DNA of 64,000 bases from Aliivibrio wodanis (GCA_000953695.1 LN554846.1:1116001-1180000); one strand, 5' to 3'. Counted from the stretch's first letter, positions 8,553-15,842 are shown. The notes: generated by a model from the sequence alone, not told the origin. Made by a program: numbers and translations.

Positions 8553-9060
8553 TGTTTTACTTGGATTTCAATGGCTTAACTGCCTTTTAATCGTTCTTTG
8601 TCCCTTTAACCATTCGTTGGGGGTAGACTCAGCAACTCGCTATTGTCTGCCCCAATTCTTGAATCACTTCACCCGTAAAACATGCCAATGTTCGAGGGTT
8701 GCTTCATTCAAGTTTTCGGGTGGTTTGATCGTCTTGTTTCTCTGGCTCAAAGTCGCTTTAGGTATATTTCCCAATCAGCCAATAACCCTGGCAGTTGCCT
8801 CATTATCAGGGAAGTGGACTTACTCGCTTTTGGTTTTGGCGCACCTGCTGGTCAAGTAAGTTCGAGCTTGTGATTTAGTTCAGAAATCTAGGTTTGAATC
8901 TCAGTTCTTTGCCAAGTAAATCAACGAATTGTGCTAAAACATAACAAAGCATTTAAGACGGATTCTCAACGCTTGGCGGTTTCAGTCTAGGTCGGCTTTA
9001 GTGCTGAATGTGGCAAGGTTTAAGGTAGGGTGGTCGCGTTGTTCACCACTTAATGCGGCG
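8550..9060 (+). other. Cassette 8: no convincing gene
   Basis: This 511-bp cassette holds two overlapping plus-strand frames (8542-8859 and 8682-8873), but the first starts inside the previous attC and neither has a ribosome site or a recognisable protein. I see no minus-strand gene either. It may be a decayed or RNA-type cassette. It is unrelated in sequence to the threefold repeated cassette. Confidence 0.55.
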
Positions 9061-9063
9061 TTA
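8942..9063 (+). repeat. attC site of cassette 8
   Basis: TAACAAAGCATTTAAGACGG to GCGGCGTTA, about 122 bp. Crossover after G9060. Confidence 0.92.
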
Positions 9064-9611
9064 GTTTACAAGAGTAGAAAAGGGATTTTATTTCAAGAGC
9101 TTGTCCGGTTATTGTGTTTTGCACCTGTTGGTTTGCTAATCTCACGAACTTTCCGGTGGCACTATATGGGAAGCGTTCGCGGTTGGGTAGTTACTTACTG
9201 GCTCTAACTTTTTCGTGATGGTTCTTTGGCGCGGCTTCTTTTTTTGGTGGCTAATCCGTAATGTTGGTTTTAGTCGCACTTGGTTGTCAGGTTGGTCGAA
9301 TGAATCCTTTGTCAGTTTGAGAGCTTCAATTTTGGTTGTTTAGCGCATGTCGCTTCTTAGCCAAGTTCGTTTTGTTAGTTGGGTTTGGGTTTGAGTTTCG
9401 TAGTTTTCAGTTTTACATCTGCGTCGAAAGCCAGTAGTTTTGTAACCAATTCAGCACCTTGGTGCTAAACTTTGGCTGCATCATGTAGGTAACCTAACAA
9501 GGCATTTAAGCCAGATTCGCAACACTCGGCATTTTCAATTCAAGTTGAATTTTGTGTTTACGGTGTAATGGTTTAGTCAGGTGGTAGCGTTGCTCACTAC
9601 TTAATGCGGCG
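9061..9611 (+). other. Cassette 9: ORF-less cassette, copy B
   Basis: A 551-bp second copy of cassette 1. It matches copy A closely over the first 170 bp and the last 250 bp, but differs in a middle block (about 9284-9340, where it reads TTTGAGAGCTTCAATTTTGG) and carries a 6-bp repeat of GTTTGG. It has no credible ORF; a 68-codon frame at 9001-9207 straddles the attC boundary and is not a gene. Confidence 0.8.
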
Positions 9612-9614
9612 TTA
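9495..9614 (+). repeat. attC site of cassette 9
   Basis: TAACAAGGCATTTAAG to GCGGCGTTA, about 120 bp, nearly identical to the attC of cassettes 1 and 10. Crossover after G9611. Confidence 0.92.
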
Positions 9615-10157
9615 GTTTACAAGAGTAGAAAAGGATTTTTATTCTAAGAGCTTGTCCGGTTATTGTGCTTTTCACCTATTGGTTTACTAATCTCACGAAC
9701 TTTCCGGTGGCACTATATGGGAAGCGTTCGCGGTTGGGTAGTTACTTACTGGCTCTAACTTTTTCGTGATGGTTCTTTGGCGCGGCTTCTTTTTTTTGGT
9801 GGCTAATCCGTAATGTTGGTTTTAGTCGCACTTGGTTGTCAGGTTGGTCGAACGAATCCTTTGCCAGTAAAAATACTTCGAACTGTGGTTTTTAGCGCAT
9901 GTCGCTTCTTAGCCAATTAAATATTGTTGGCTGGGTTTGAGTTTCGTAGTTTTCAGTTTTACATCTGCGTCGAAAGCCAGTAGTTTTGTAACTAATTCAG
10001 CACCTTGGTGCTAAACTTTGGCTGCATCATGTAGGTAACCTAACAAAGCATTTAAGCCAGATTCGCAACACTCGGCATTTTCAATTCAAGTTGAGTTTTG
10101 TGTTTACGGTGCAATGGTTTAGTCAGGTGGTAGCGTTGCTCACTACTTAATGCGGCG
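9612..10157 (+). other. Cassette 10: ORF-less cassette, copy C
   Basis: The third copy, 546 bp, directly following copy B. It is a mosaic: its 5' third agrees with copy A in the first 70 bp, its next block agrees with copy B (GCGCGGCTTC, GTAATGTTGG), and a later block again with copy A (TAAAAATACTTCGAACTG). It also has a private change near 9915. Homologous exchange among copies is the simplest reading. Confidence 0.8.
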
Positions 10158-10160
10158 TTA
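10041..10160 (+). repeat. attC site of cassette 10
   Basis: TAACAAAGCATTTAAG to GCGGCGTTA, about 120 bp. Crossover after G10157. Confidence 0.92.
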
Positions 10161-10220
10161 TAAGCTTATACAGCACCTCTAGCTGTAGGTATAATAGAAT
10201 TTTTCGCGAGTATACTGTAG

Positions 10221-11096
10221 ATGTTAAATAAATTTACATTTGAAGAAATTGAGAGTGGTTGTAAGCATAAATTAACAACACTAGAACATTGGTTGCGACG
10301 ATTAATTGATGATACTTTGAGTAATGAGTTTGGTGATTATTTCCACTATACTGATGAAAAAGGTAACTACATAATAAAAAAATCAATTACTGAATCTGCA
10401 GTTCAAAGAAAGCAAAGAGAGCCAGATAGATACTCGAGGTTAATCGATGCGATCTTACTAGATGACGCAATATCAATTGTGACTAACCCAAGGCTTTATA
10501 CAGAACATTTTTCAAAAGCTTTTAAATGTGCATTTCCTAATGGTTGTAATGAGGCAAAGACATTTCTTAAGCGAATCTCTGAACCAAGAAATAATTTAGC
10601 CCATGCAAACCCAATATCTGTGCGTCAAGCAGAGCAAATTCTATGCTACTCAAATGATGTTATAGACTCTCTAAAGGAATATTATAGAGAAATAAATATG
10701 CAAAAAGATTTTAACGTTCCTACAGTACTTTCTATCAGGGACTCAGTGGGAAACTCTAAATCTGGTCACCACTTGAGAGGTAATGATGATAATAATATTT
10801 GGGTTTTCTTTAATGAAGATCCTAACCGTTACCTAAACGTAGGCGACACTTTAAGAATCGAAGTTGAAATTGATCAATCTTTTGACGAAGATGAGTATTC
10901 TATTGAGTGGAGTTCAAATACTCCTTGGTATGAAAAAAATCCTACAGGCAAGAGCATCGAAATCAAATTGACTGAGAAACAAGTGAGTCAAAATTTCTTA
11001 ATTGTGTGTAAAGTTACTTCAAACAAGGCTTGGCATAAACTGGGTGACAAGGACGATGAATTAGATATTCTTTACACTGTGTTACCTCCACGATAA
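10221..11096 (+). CDS. HEPN-domain protein with C-terminal beta domain, cassette 11
   Basis: A 291-residue protein. Residues about 1-160 form a helical domain with the Rx4H motif of HEPN ribonucleases in EPRNNLAHANP (Arg123 to His128), and the following helix SNDVIDSLKEYYREI fits the Swt1-like HEPN arrangement. Residues about 190-290 look like an Ig-type beta sandwich (VGDTLRIEVEID, YSIEWSSNTPWY, IEIKLTEKQVSQNFLIVCKV). HEPN proteins often cut RNA in toxin or antiviral systems, so an RNase is likely but activity is inferred. ATG 10221 lacks a strong ribosome site. No antitoxin partner is present. The attC of this cassette has been split by an IS110 element. Confidence 0.75.
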   Translation: MLNKFTFEEIESGCKHKLTTLEHWLRRLIDDTLSNEFGDYFHYTDEKGNYIIKKSITESAVQRKQREPDRYSRLIDAILLDDAISIVTNPRLYTEHFSKAFKCAFPNGCNEAKTFLKRISEPRNNLAHANPISVRQAEQILCYSNDVIDSLKEYYREINMQKDFNVPTVLSIRDSVGNSKSGHHLRGNDDNNIWVFFNEDPNRYLNVGDTLRIEVEIDQSFDEDEYSIEWSSNTPWYEKNPTGKSIEIKLTEKQVSQNFLIVCKVTSNKAWHKLGDKDDELDILYTVLPPR

Positions 11097-11136
11097 ATTC
11101 AAATACGCTTATAACAAACGACTATGGTGTCAATAA

Positions 11137-12093
11137 CTAATTATTAGCGTGGTTTTCATTCCACATGACACCATCTCGTATCATTGAATTAAGTATGACA
11201 ACCATCTTTCTAACACAGGCTATAATAGCGAGTTTTTTGGGTTTTCCTTCAGCTACGAGGCGACTGTAAGTCGACTTGAAAACGGGGTTACATTGCATTG
11301 CTGACATCATGGCCATATAGAGAACCGTCCGCACTTGCTTCCGGCCTCCTTTGATTTTTCGGTGACCTTTGTAGCGACCACTGTCCCGATTCATAGGGGC
11401 TACTCCAACCAAAGCTGACGCTTTTTTATTACTAATACTTCCAAGCTCAGGGAGATTACTTATTAGCGATGCAGCAGCAACTTTTCCTATGCCAGGAACG
11501 CTCTGAAGGATTTCATTTTTATGCTTATATTCATCACAAGATTCAATAATCTTAATGATTTTTTCTTCTATTTTTTGGATTTGATTTTTGAAGGTTGTCA
11601 ATATTGGTTTAATGGTCATCGCTAGTTCTTTAGGGAGTATTTGAAGGCGATTCTTTTCCATAGTTTGCATGGATAATAATTGATTTCTACGAATGACTAA
11701 ATCGCTCATTAGCCTTATGTTTTCAGGCTTTAGAGTTGACAGTGGGGGTTCAATTCTTTCCGAGTACAATGCAATTAATTGGGCGTCTAATTTATCTGTT
11801 TTGGCTATTTGTCCAATAGCGCCAGCAAATCGTCTTACATGAATAGGGTTAGCAACAACGTATGGAAGCTTAGCCTTTGTGCAAGCAAGAACAAAGGGGA
11901 CTTCAAGTCTACCTGTTGCCTCAATAACGATACGTTCTGGTTTATGTTTCTTAATAGTTGTAATGGCTTCTTTTATGCCTTTATCGTCATTAGAAACAGA
12001 GAAGAACAGGCCTATAGGTCTGATGAAAATGTCTAGTTGAGTTTTACCGGTATCAACACCGACATTGATGCTTTGAAATGTAGGATTATTCAT
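11137..12093 (-). CDS. IS110-family transposase (DEDD/Tnp_20)
   Basis: The 318-residue recombinase has the N-terminal RuvC-like DEDD domain with acidic residues in NVGVDTGK, VIEATG and KTDKLDAQLIA, and the C-terminal Tnp_20 domain with LQSVPGIGKVAAASLIS (helix-hairpin) and the serine region ALVGVAPMNRDSGRYKGHR. Length is usual for the family and no lesion is seen, so the element may be active. In this family DNA recognition is directed by an RNA made from the element. The start at 12093 is the first Met after the leader region. Confidence 0.93.
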   Translation of the reverse strand: MNNPTFQSINVGVDTGKTQLDIFIRPIGLFFSVSNDDKGIKEAITTIKKHKPERIVIEATGRLEVPFVLACTKAKLPYVVANPIHVRRFAGAIGQIAKTDKLDAQLIALYSERIEPPLSTLKPENIRLMSDLVIRRNQLLSMQTMEKNRLQILPKELAMTIKPILTTFKNQIQKIEEKIIKIIESCDEYKHKNEILQSVPGIGKVAAASLISNLPELGSISNKKASALVGVAPMNRDSGRYKGHRKIKGGRKQVRTVLYMAMMSAMQCNPVFKSTYSRLVAEGKPKKLAIIACVRKMVVILNSMIRDGVMWNENHANN

Positions 12094-12120
12094 AATAAGC
12101 TTACTCTTGTTTGCTATAAT

Positions 12121-12270
12121 ACGGGTTCGAGACCCAGTCGACTATTCGAGTGTAGGCTTGGAGTTTATACAGCGTTCGCGTTTGTTATCGGTCTCTCGAT
12201 AGAGGAGCCATGCATCAACCGAACTACTGTATAAATCAACTTTAGTTGCAGCTAAAGTCTGGGTCTCACT
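12121..12270 (-). ncRNA. Candidate bridge RNA of the IS110 element
   Basis: Upstream of the transposase start the minus strand can fold into a closed structure: outer pairing of GAGACCCAG (12267-12259) with CTGGGTCTC (12137-12129), a first hairpin ACTTTAG/CTAAAGT (12258-12239), and a second stem TTTATACAG/CTGTATAAA (12235-12227 with 12172-12164) with a 54-nt loop. That loop contains ATAACAAACG (12188-12179), identical to the left insertion junction at 11111-11120, as expected of a target-recognition guide. The RNA itself is inferred; limits are approximate. Confidence 0.6.
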
Positions 12271-12298
12271 TTACCCTAATTGAGTGTTTATTATCCAT

Positions 12299-12418
12299 AC
12301 AAAGCATTTAAGAGTGATTCCCAACGCTTGGCATTTTTCATTCCATCGTTGGGTTTAGTGTTTACGGTGTTATGGTTAGGTTTTGTGGTAGCGTTGCTCA
12401 CACCTTAATGCGGCGTTA
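12299..12418 (+). repeat. attC site of cassette 11, split by IS110
   Basis: The right part runs from ACAAAGCATTTAAG to GCGGCGTTA; the missing 5' bases TAACAAA remain at 11112-11118 beyond the IS. The R'' box is thus interrupted and the cassette should no longer be excised normally. Crossover after G12415. Confidence 0.88.
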
Positions 12419-12454
12419 GTTTGCTACAAAGAATCAAGGAGTTTCGCGCAAGAA

Positions 12455-12976
12455 ATGGAAGTAAATATTAGACCTGCAAGAGAACATGAGCTGGAGTTTA
12501 TCCATGCCTTGGTTATCTCAAATGACGAATGGACTAAGTTTAATGGTCCATATTTCCCATATTCACACCCATCCTTAGAACAGTTTAAACACTCTTCATT
12601 TCAGCGTCTTTTATCGGGTTTAGACTCACGATTGATTACAGTCGATGATATTCCAGTTGGAATGGTTAGTTGTTACTGGGAATGTGAAGAAACTCGTTGG
12701 CTTGAAGCTGGTGTTATTATTTATGATAAAGAGTATTGGGGTAAAGGCATTGCTGCGTTAGCGATTCCGTTGTGGGTGTCGTATCTGTTCGAAAGTAAGG
12801 AAATTGAAAGGGTTGGTTTTACTACTTGGTCGGGTAATCCTCGAATGATGTCATTAGCTTTGAAGTTGGGTTTTCAGCAAGAAGCTAGGCTGCGAAAAGT
12901 TCGCTATTACAATGGTGAGTATTATGATTCAGTCAAGTATGGGGTGTTGCGCACGGAGTGGTTAGAACGCAACTAA
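12455..12976 (+). CDS. GNAT acetyltransferase, RimJ/RimL-like, cassette 12
   Basis: The 173-residue protein shows the GNAT core: AGVIIYDKEYWGKGIAALAI (residues about 90-109) with the acetyl-CoA loop YWGKGIA, then VGFTTWSGNPRMMSLALKLGF (motif B with Asn) and QQEARLRKVRYYNGEYYDSVKYGVL at the end, the pattern of RimL-type enzymes. The acceptor is unknown; N-terminal amines or small amines are both possible. ATG 12455 is preceded by AAGGAG at 12436-12441 with long spacing. The stop codon (12974) overlaps the following miniature attC-like site. Confidence 0.88.
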   Translation: MEVNIRPAREHELEFIHALVISNDEWTKFNGPYFPYSHPSLEQFKHSSFQRLLSGLDSRLITVDDIPVGMVSCYWECEETRWLEAGVIIYDKEYWGKGIAALAIPLWVSYLFESKEIERVGFTTWSGNPRMMSLALKLGFQQEARLRKVRYYNGEYYDSVKYGVLRTEWLERN

Positions 12977-13010
12977 CAAATAAGGATTAAGCGCTGCGAA
13001 GCCAGCGTTA
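12974..13010 (+). repeat. Miniature attC-like site (37 bp)
   Basis: TAACAAATAAGGATTAAG leads into CGCTG-cgaagc-CAGCG and closes with GTTA, so TAAC/GTTA pairing encloses a small hairpin. It sits exactly where an attC is expected after the GNAT gene but is far below the usual length. Two relatives occur at 17615-17644 and 19744-19780. It may be a minimal attC or the 5' arm of a longer site that includes the next 150 bp. Confidence 0.55.
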
Positions 13011-13160
13011 AATCCCGGGTGTTGAACAAGCCCGTAGCCACTTCTTTATAGTAAATTGTGCGATCTAGCTTGGTAGGTGCATCGCCTTGAGTCTTTATTC
13101 AAGGCGAGTGAGGCCAAGATAAGATTACGATAGTAATTTTATCAATGGGTTAGCTATTTT
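12974..13160 (+). repeat. 187-bp direct repeat, mid-array copy
   Basis: This segment is repeated with about 90 percent identity at 19744-19930. Beyond the mini-attC it contains the hairpins CGGG/CCCG (13014-13031 region) and CGCCTTGA/TCAAGGCG (13084-13107 region), and ends in CAATGGGTTAGCT. The second copy marks the distal end of the array. No ORF is present. Downstream of this copy the IS91-like element begins. Confidence 0.8.
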
Positions 13161-13246
13161 TAAAATTGTCTTATTTGTTGTTTCTCCTCTGGTTTAACTT
13201 TAGCCATTATCCTTATTATGTTTGCCTTTCGGCTATCTCGGTCGTG

Positions 13247-14299
13247 TTATTCCCACGCACTCCATGTCATGGTGACAGTGCGGGCAGGTTCGTATTGCTT
13301 TGGCTCGGATGGGTATAATGCTTGGCGGAGTTTGATAAAAAACACCAAGCATGAGTAATTGAATACGAACTCGCAGGGCTCTCGCTTGGCCACGTAAAAA
13401 CCGTAGTCACGAACTCTTTGTAAGCCTTTAGGCAGTACATGCTGTAAGATGAGCAGCAAGAACTCAAGGGTGGGTAAGGTGCGTGTCTTTATTGCATTGG
13501 TTTTGCTTTCTTTGTAGCGGAAGGTGACGTTATGTTTATCACTGTGGATGATGTCGCTATCTGGTAGTACGCCTCGGTACAGGTAGCGCGACAGGTATTC
13601 TAACGCAGGCTCACCATAACCTACGCTTTGACAGTCAACGACCCATTGTTTCGGTATGGATTTTGGCAGCCACAGTTGAGGATGTTGATTGATGGCCTCA
13701 AGTAACCGTGCTCGCCAGACCTTGGCAAGAGCGAACTCGTTAAACAAGTACCTTTTGTTGCCTTTGTGCCATACTTGTTTAGATGAGTCATACCTTCCGC
13801 CTGCGGAGATAACATGTATGTGTGGATGCAGATCTCTTCTTCTGCTGTGGGTATGCAGTACGGCGGTAAAACCCAGTACCCCTTTTTGCTCTTTTTGAGC
13901 GAAGCTTTTTAGCACGCTGGCAACAACCGAGAACATCACTTGATACAGCGCTTTGGGCTGTTTTTTAGCGAGTATTCTCAGTTGATATGGCAAGGTAAAG
14001 GTGGTCATAAAGTAGTGCGTAGGTAGAAGCTTTTGTTTTTGGCGCAGAAGCCAATCACAAGTGGTGCGGTGTTGGCATTGTGGGCAATGTCGATGCCCGC
14101 AGGATAAGGGTAATCGGTCATCGTGATGGCAGTTAGAGCAAAACCATTGCGAGCGGCCTTGTTGCTCGGTTTTACATCTAAGCATGGCGGATACCGCCTT
14201 GCGAATGTCGTGGCTGACTTGAGTGTTCACTTTTGGTGATAAGAGGTGACGCTCAAGCTCATCTTTATGAGCGCGTAACAGATCAATGAAAGTACTCAT
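13247..14299 (-). CDS. IS91-family transposase (HUH/Y2, zinc-binding)
   Basis: The 350-residue protein has an N-terminal zinc-binding domain ([24 protein letters not shown], described here by its four Cys and two His around residues 52-75), the HUH motif in [12 protein letters not shown], and the tyrosine pair in YLSRYLYRG. This is the rolling-circle transposase family of IS91. The open frame is intact over the family's normal core length, so the enzyme might still work although the element is cut. Its ATG overlaps the stop of the recombinase upstream. Confidence 0.92.
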   Translation of the reverse strand: MSTFIDLLRAHKDELERHLLSPKVNTQVSHDIRKAVSAMLRCKTEQQGRSQWFCSNCHHDDRLPLSCGHRHCPQCQHRTTCDWLLRQKQKLLPTHYFMTTFTLPYQLRILAKKQPKALYQVMFSVVASVLKSFAQKEQKGVLGFTAVLHTHSRRRDLHPHIHVISAGGRYDSSKQVWHKGNKRYLFNEFALAKVWRARLLEAINQHPQLWLPKSIPKQWVVDCQSVGYGEPALEYLSRYLYRGVLPDSDIIHSDKHNVTFRYKESKTNAIKTRTLPTLEFLLLILQHVLPKGLQRVRDYGFYVAKREPCEFVFNYSCLVFFIKLRQALYPSEPKQYEPARTVTMTWSAWE

Positions 14300-15025
14300 G
14301 CTTCCTCCCAGATTAAGGTTAACGAATCTGCAAGTAGGTTGATGGCTAGAGCAGCGTCACGCTGCTTGAGTGGTGTCATTTGAGTGTAACGGGCAGTAGT
14401 GTTCAGACTGGCATGGCCCAGCAAAGTTTGCAGCGACCGAAGGTCGAGCCCTTGCTCCAAAAGGTGCGTTGCAAAGCAGTGTCTAAGTGAGTGGGGAGAG
14501 AGCATTTTTTGGATCCCACAGTCTTTGAGCACCAACTTCATGGCCTTTTGAATACCGCCTCGGTCCATCGGTCCATCGGCTTATCAAGGTTTGTTTCTAA
14601 TCCTGGGAAGATTAATTTAGGGTGCTTATGAGAGCCCCAATGAACTCGAAGCGCATGAAGGGTTCGCTTGGGTAAGGGCACTAATCGGTCTTTGCCGCCT
14701 TTACTATCTCGAATGTGTACTTGCATGGTGTGGGCATCTATATCATGGATTGTTAAGTTAAGACCTTCGCTCAAGCGAAGTCCCATCGTATATAAGGTTA
14801 AAAAGAAGATTTGATAGCGGCGTTGTCGAGTCCTGCTAATGAGTAGAGCCACTTGTTGTGGAGTCATGATATCGGGCAGTTTTTTAGATTGAGGAGGTTT
14901 AACGATATCAAGTCATACCCATTGTTTATTTAAAGTGTGGCGATAGAAAAACTGTAAGCCATTGCGGTCGAGTTTAACGGTGATCCACGAGTGAGAGCTA
15001 ATCAAACTGGCGAAGAAGCTTCGTT
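14296..15025 (-). pseudogene. Decayed tyrosine recombinase of the IS91-like element
   Basis: Translation upstream of the first Met continues in frame as FFASLISSHSWITVKLDRNG and FFYRHTLNKQWV, then a TGA where Trp is expected, then LDIVKPPQSKKLPDI into the catalytic domain. A second lesion is an 8-bp tandem duplication (GGTCCATC twice, around 14560-14577) that shifts the frame before [20 protein letters not shown]. Catalytic pieces remain: GLRLSEGLNL (Arg), [17 protein letters not shown] (His/Arg) and TTARYTQ (Tyr). The first 60 or so residues are missing, cut at the attC R'' sequence near 15023-15029. Three independent defects make it a clear pseudogene. Confidence 0.88.
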
Positions 15026-15147
15026 CAACAAAGCGTTTAAGACGGATTAACAACGCTTGGCGACTTCAGTCCAAGTTAGCTTAATTATTTAAGGTACAAT
15101 AGCTTAGGTATGGTGGTTTGCGTTGTTTACCACTTAATGCGGCGTTA
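15023..15147 (+). repeat. attC site of cassette 13
   Basis: GTTCAACAAAGCGTTTAAG to GCGGCGTTA, about 122 bp. The R'' box GTTCAAC matches the core consensus perfectly and forms the fusion point with the truncated recombinase. Crossover after G15144. Confidence 0.9.
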
Positions 15148-15164
15148 GTTTACCAATCAAAATA

Positions 15165-15191
15165 ACACCCTAACTAAACATGCTAGGGTGT
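15165..15191 (-). terminator. Terminator hairpin at the end of parE
   Basis: ACACCCTA (15165-15172) pairs with TAGGGTGT (15184-15191). Read on the minus strand the hairpin includes the parE stop codon and is followed by TATTTTG, a weak T tract. It likely ends the antitoxin-toxin transcript before the cassette edge. Confidence 0.6.
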
Positions 15192-15497
15192 GGTAATTAT
15201 CGCAGATGGTTTTTGCGGTAATTGCGATTGGCCAAGAACTGCAACGACTAAAATAAAGCCGTCTTCTCTGGTAAAGTAAGCCGTGTGCTTACCGATCGGG
15301 AAATAAAAACCGTTTTGATATATATCGTTGCAGCTTCTACCTACTGCCGGGTTTTCAGCGAGCATCTGAAAACCAGTAAGAAGAGTATCTTTATATGAGC
15401 TCCACTGCATCTGGGAAAAGTTTGTAACAGTATAAGTTTTTATTTTGTGTAAATGAGCCTGCGCTAATTTACTTAGTTTATATTTGCTCTTGTACAT
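15183..15497 (-). CDS. parE: ParE/RelE-family toxin, cassette 14
   Basis: The 104-residue protein has the ParE-type fold pattern: helix YKLSKLAQAHLHKIKTYTVTNF, helix TLLTGFQMLAENPAVGRSCNDI, then strands NGFYFPIGKHTAYFTREDG and FILVVAVLGQSQLP. ParE toxins usually block DNA gyrase while RelE toxins cut mRNA; the ParE-like IPIGKH region favours gyrase but this is not certain. It lies seven bases after the antitoxin stop on the same strand, reading against the integron direction from its own promoter, which is normal for integron addiction modules that stabilise the array. Confidence 0.85.
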   Translation of the reverse strand: MYKSKYKLSKLAQAHLHKIKTYTVTNFSQMQWSSYKDTLLTGFQMLAENPAVGRSCNDIYQNGFYFPIGKHTAYFTREDGFILVVAVLGQSQLPQKPSAIITTP

Positions 15498-15504
15498 ACT
15501 CTAC

Positions 15505-15747
15505 TTACAACGCGCTTAAGAAATTTTCACCGTCAACTACATTGCCTTGGGCTAAGTCTGCTTTTGCAGTCTCAAAGCAATGTTTTATGTAATCGGCTTT
15601 CATAGCTTCAAGTTCTTCATAGTCTCTAATCGACATCACAACAACGGCATCTTTGTTGTTTTTACTAATTTTAACTGGCTCGCGTTGAGCGTTTAGAAGC
15701 AGTTCACCGAAATTACGTTTGGCATCATTTGCTGTTAATGTGTACAT
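15505..15747 (-). CDS. Phd/YefM-family antitoxin, cassette 14
   Basis: The 80-residue protein begins MYTLTANDAKRNFGELLLNA, the dimerising DNA-binding fold of Phd/YefM antitoxins, continues EPVKISKNNKDAVVVMSIRDYEELE, and ends with a helix that would wrap the toxin. It neutralises the ParE-like protein encoded next and should repress the shared promoter. The Met at 15747 is preferred to one 11 codons upstream because the family starts here and GGAGC lies just upstream on the minus strand. Confidence 0.9.
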   Translation of the reverse strand: MYTLTANDAKRNFGELLLNAQREPVKISKNNKDAVVVMSIRDYEELEAMKADYIKHCFETAKADLAQGNVVDGENFLSAL

Positions 15748-15778
15748 GGTTAAGCTCCAAGTCTGCAAGTACAGTATC

Positions 15779-15806
15779 ATTATAGAGTATCGCTCTAAAT
15801 GTGCAA
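15779..15806 (-). promoter_or_regulatory. Promoter and probable operator of the ParE/Phd pair
   Basis: On the minus strand TTGCAC (15806-15801) and TATAAT (15784-15779) stand 16 bp apart. The spacer contains the palindrome AGAG-cgata-CTCT, and GATACT is repeated on both sides of the -10 box, a likely antitoxin operator. Confidence 0.75.
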
Positions 15807-15842
15807 TTCAATTAAATCGTGCTATTTGTGCGAAAGGTAAAC

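Larger units (their letters stand above)
11119..12298 (-). mobile_element. IS110-family insertion sequence inserted in attC
   Basis: About 1.18 kb lies between two ACAAA copies (11114-11118 and 12299-12303). Removing it rebuilds the typical attC start TAACAAAGCATTTAAG from TAACAAA on the left and CAAAGCATTTAAG on the right. There are no evident terminal inverted repeats. It contains one transposase gene and a structured leader of about 200 bp upstream of that gene, which is the IS110-group layout (the IS1111 group places its RNA downstream). Element ends are uncertain by the length of the ACAAA overlap. Confidence 0.85.
13247..15025 (-). mobile_element. Degenerate IS91-like element with tyrosine recombinase
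   Basis: An IS91-family transposase gene and a broken tyrosine recombinase gene overlap by four bases, the two-gene layout seen in some marine IS91-like elements. The right side is cut at the R'' box of the next attC, inside the recombinase coding region, so the element is incomplete there. The left terminus lies somewhere between 13160 and 13247 and is not defined by a repeat. Confidence 0.75.

Noticed and set aside
8542-8859. 105-codon ORF in cassette 8
   Set aside because: Its ATG lies in the previous attC, there is no ribosome site and the product has no recognisable pattern. Kept only as part of an ORF-less cassette.
9001-9207. 68-codon ORF spanning the junction of cassettes 8 and 9
   Set aside because: It starts in attC and crosses the crossover point; the related frame is not open in the other copies of the cassette.
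12121-12145. tRNA-like T-arm sequence GGGTTCGAGACCC
   Set aside because: There is no acceptor stem, D-arm or anticodon arm around it. The bases belong to the long-range stem of the candidate IS110 RNA.
12037-12234. 65-codon plus-strand ORF over the IS110 leader
   Set aside because: It lies antisense to the transposase start and the structured leader and has no ribosome site.
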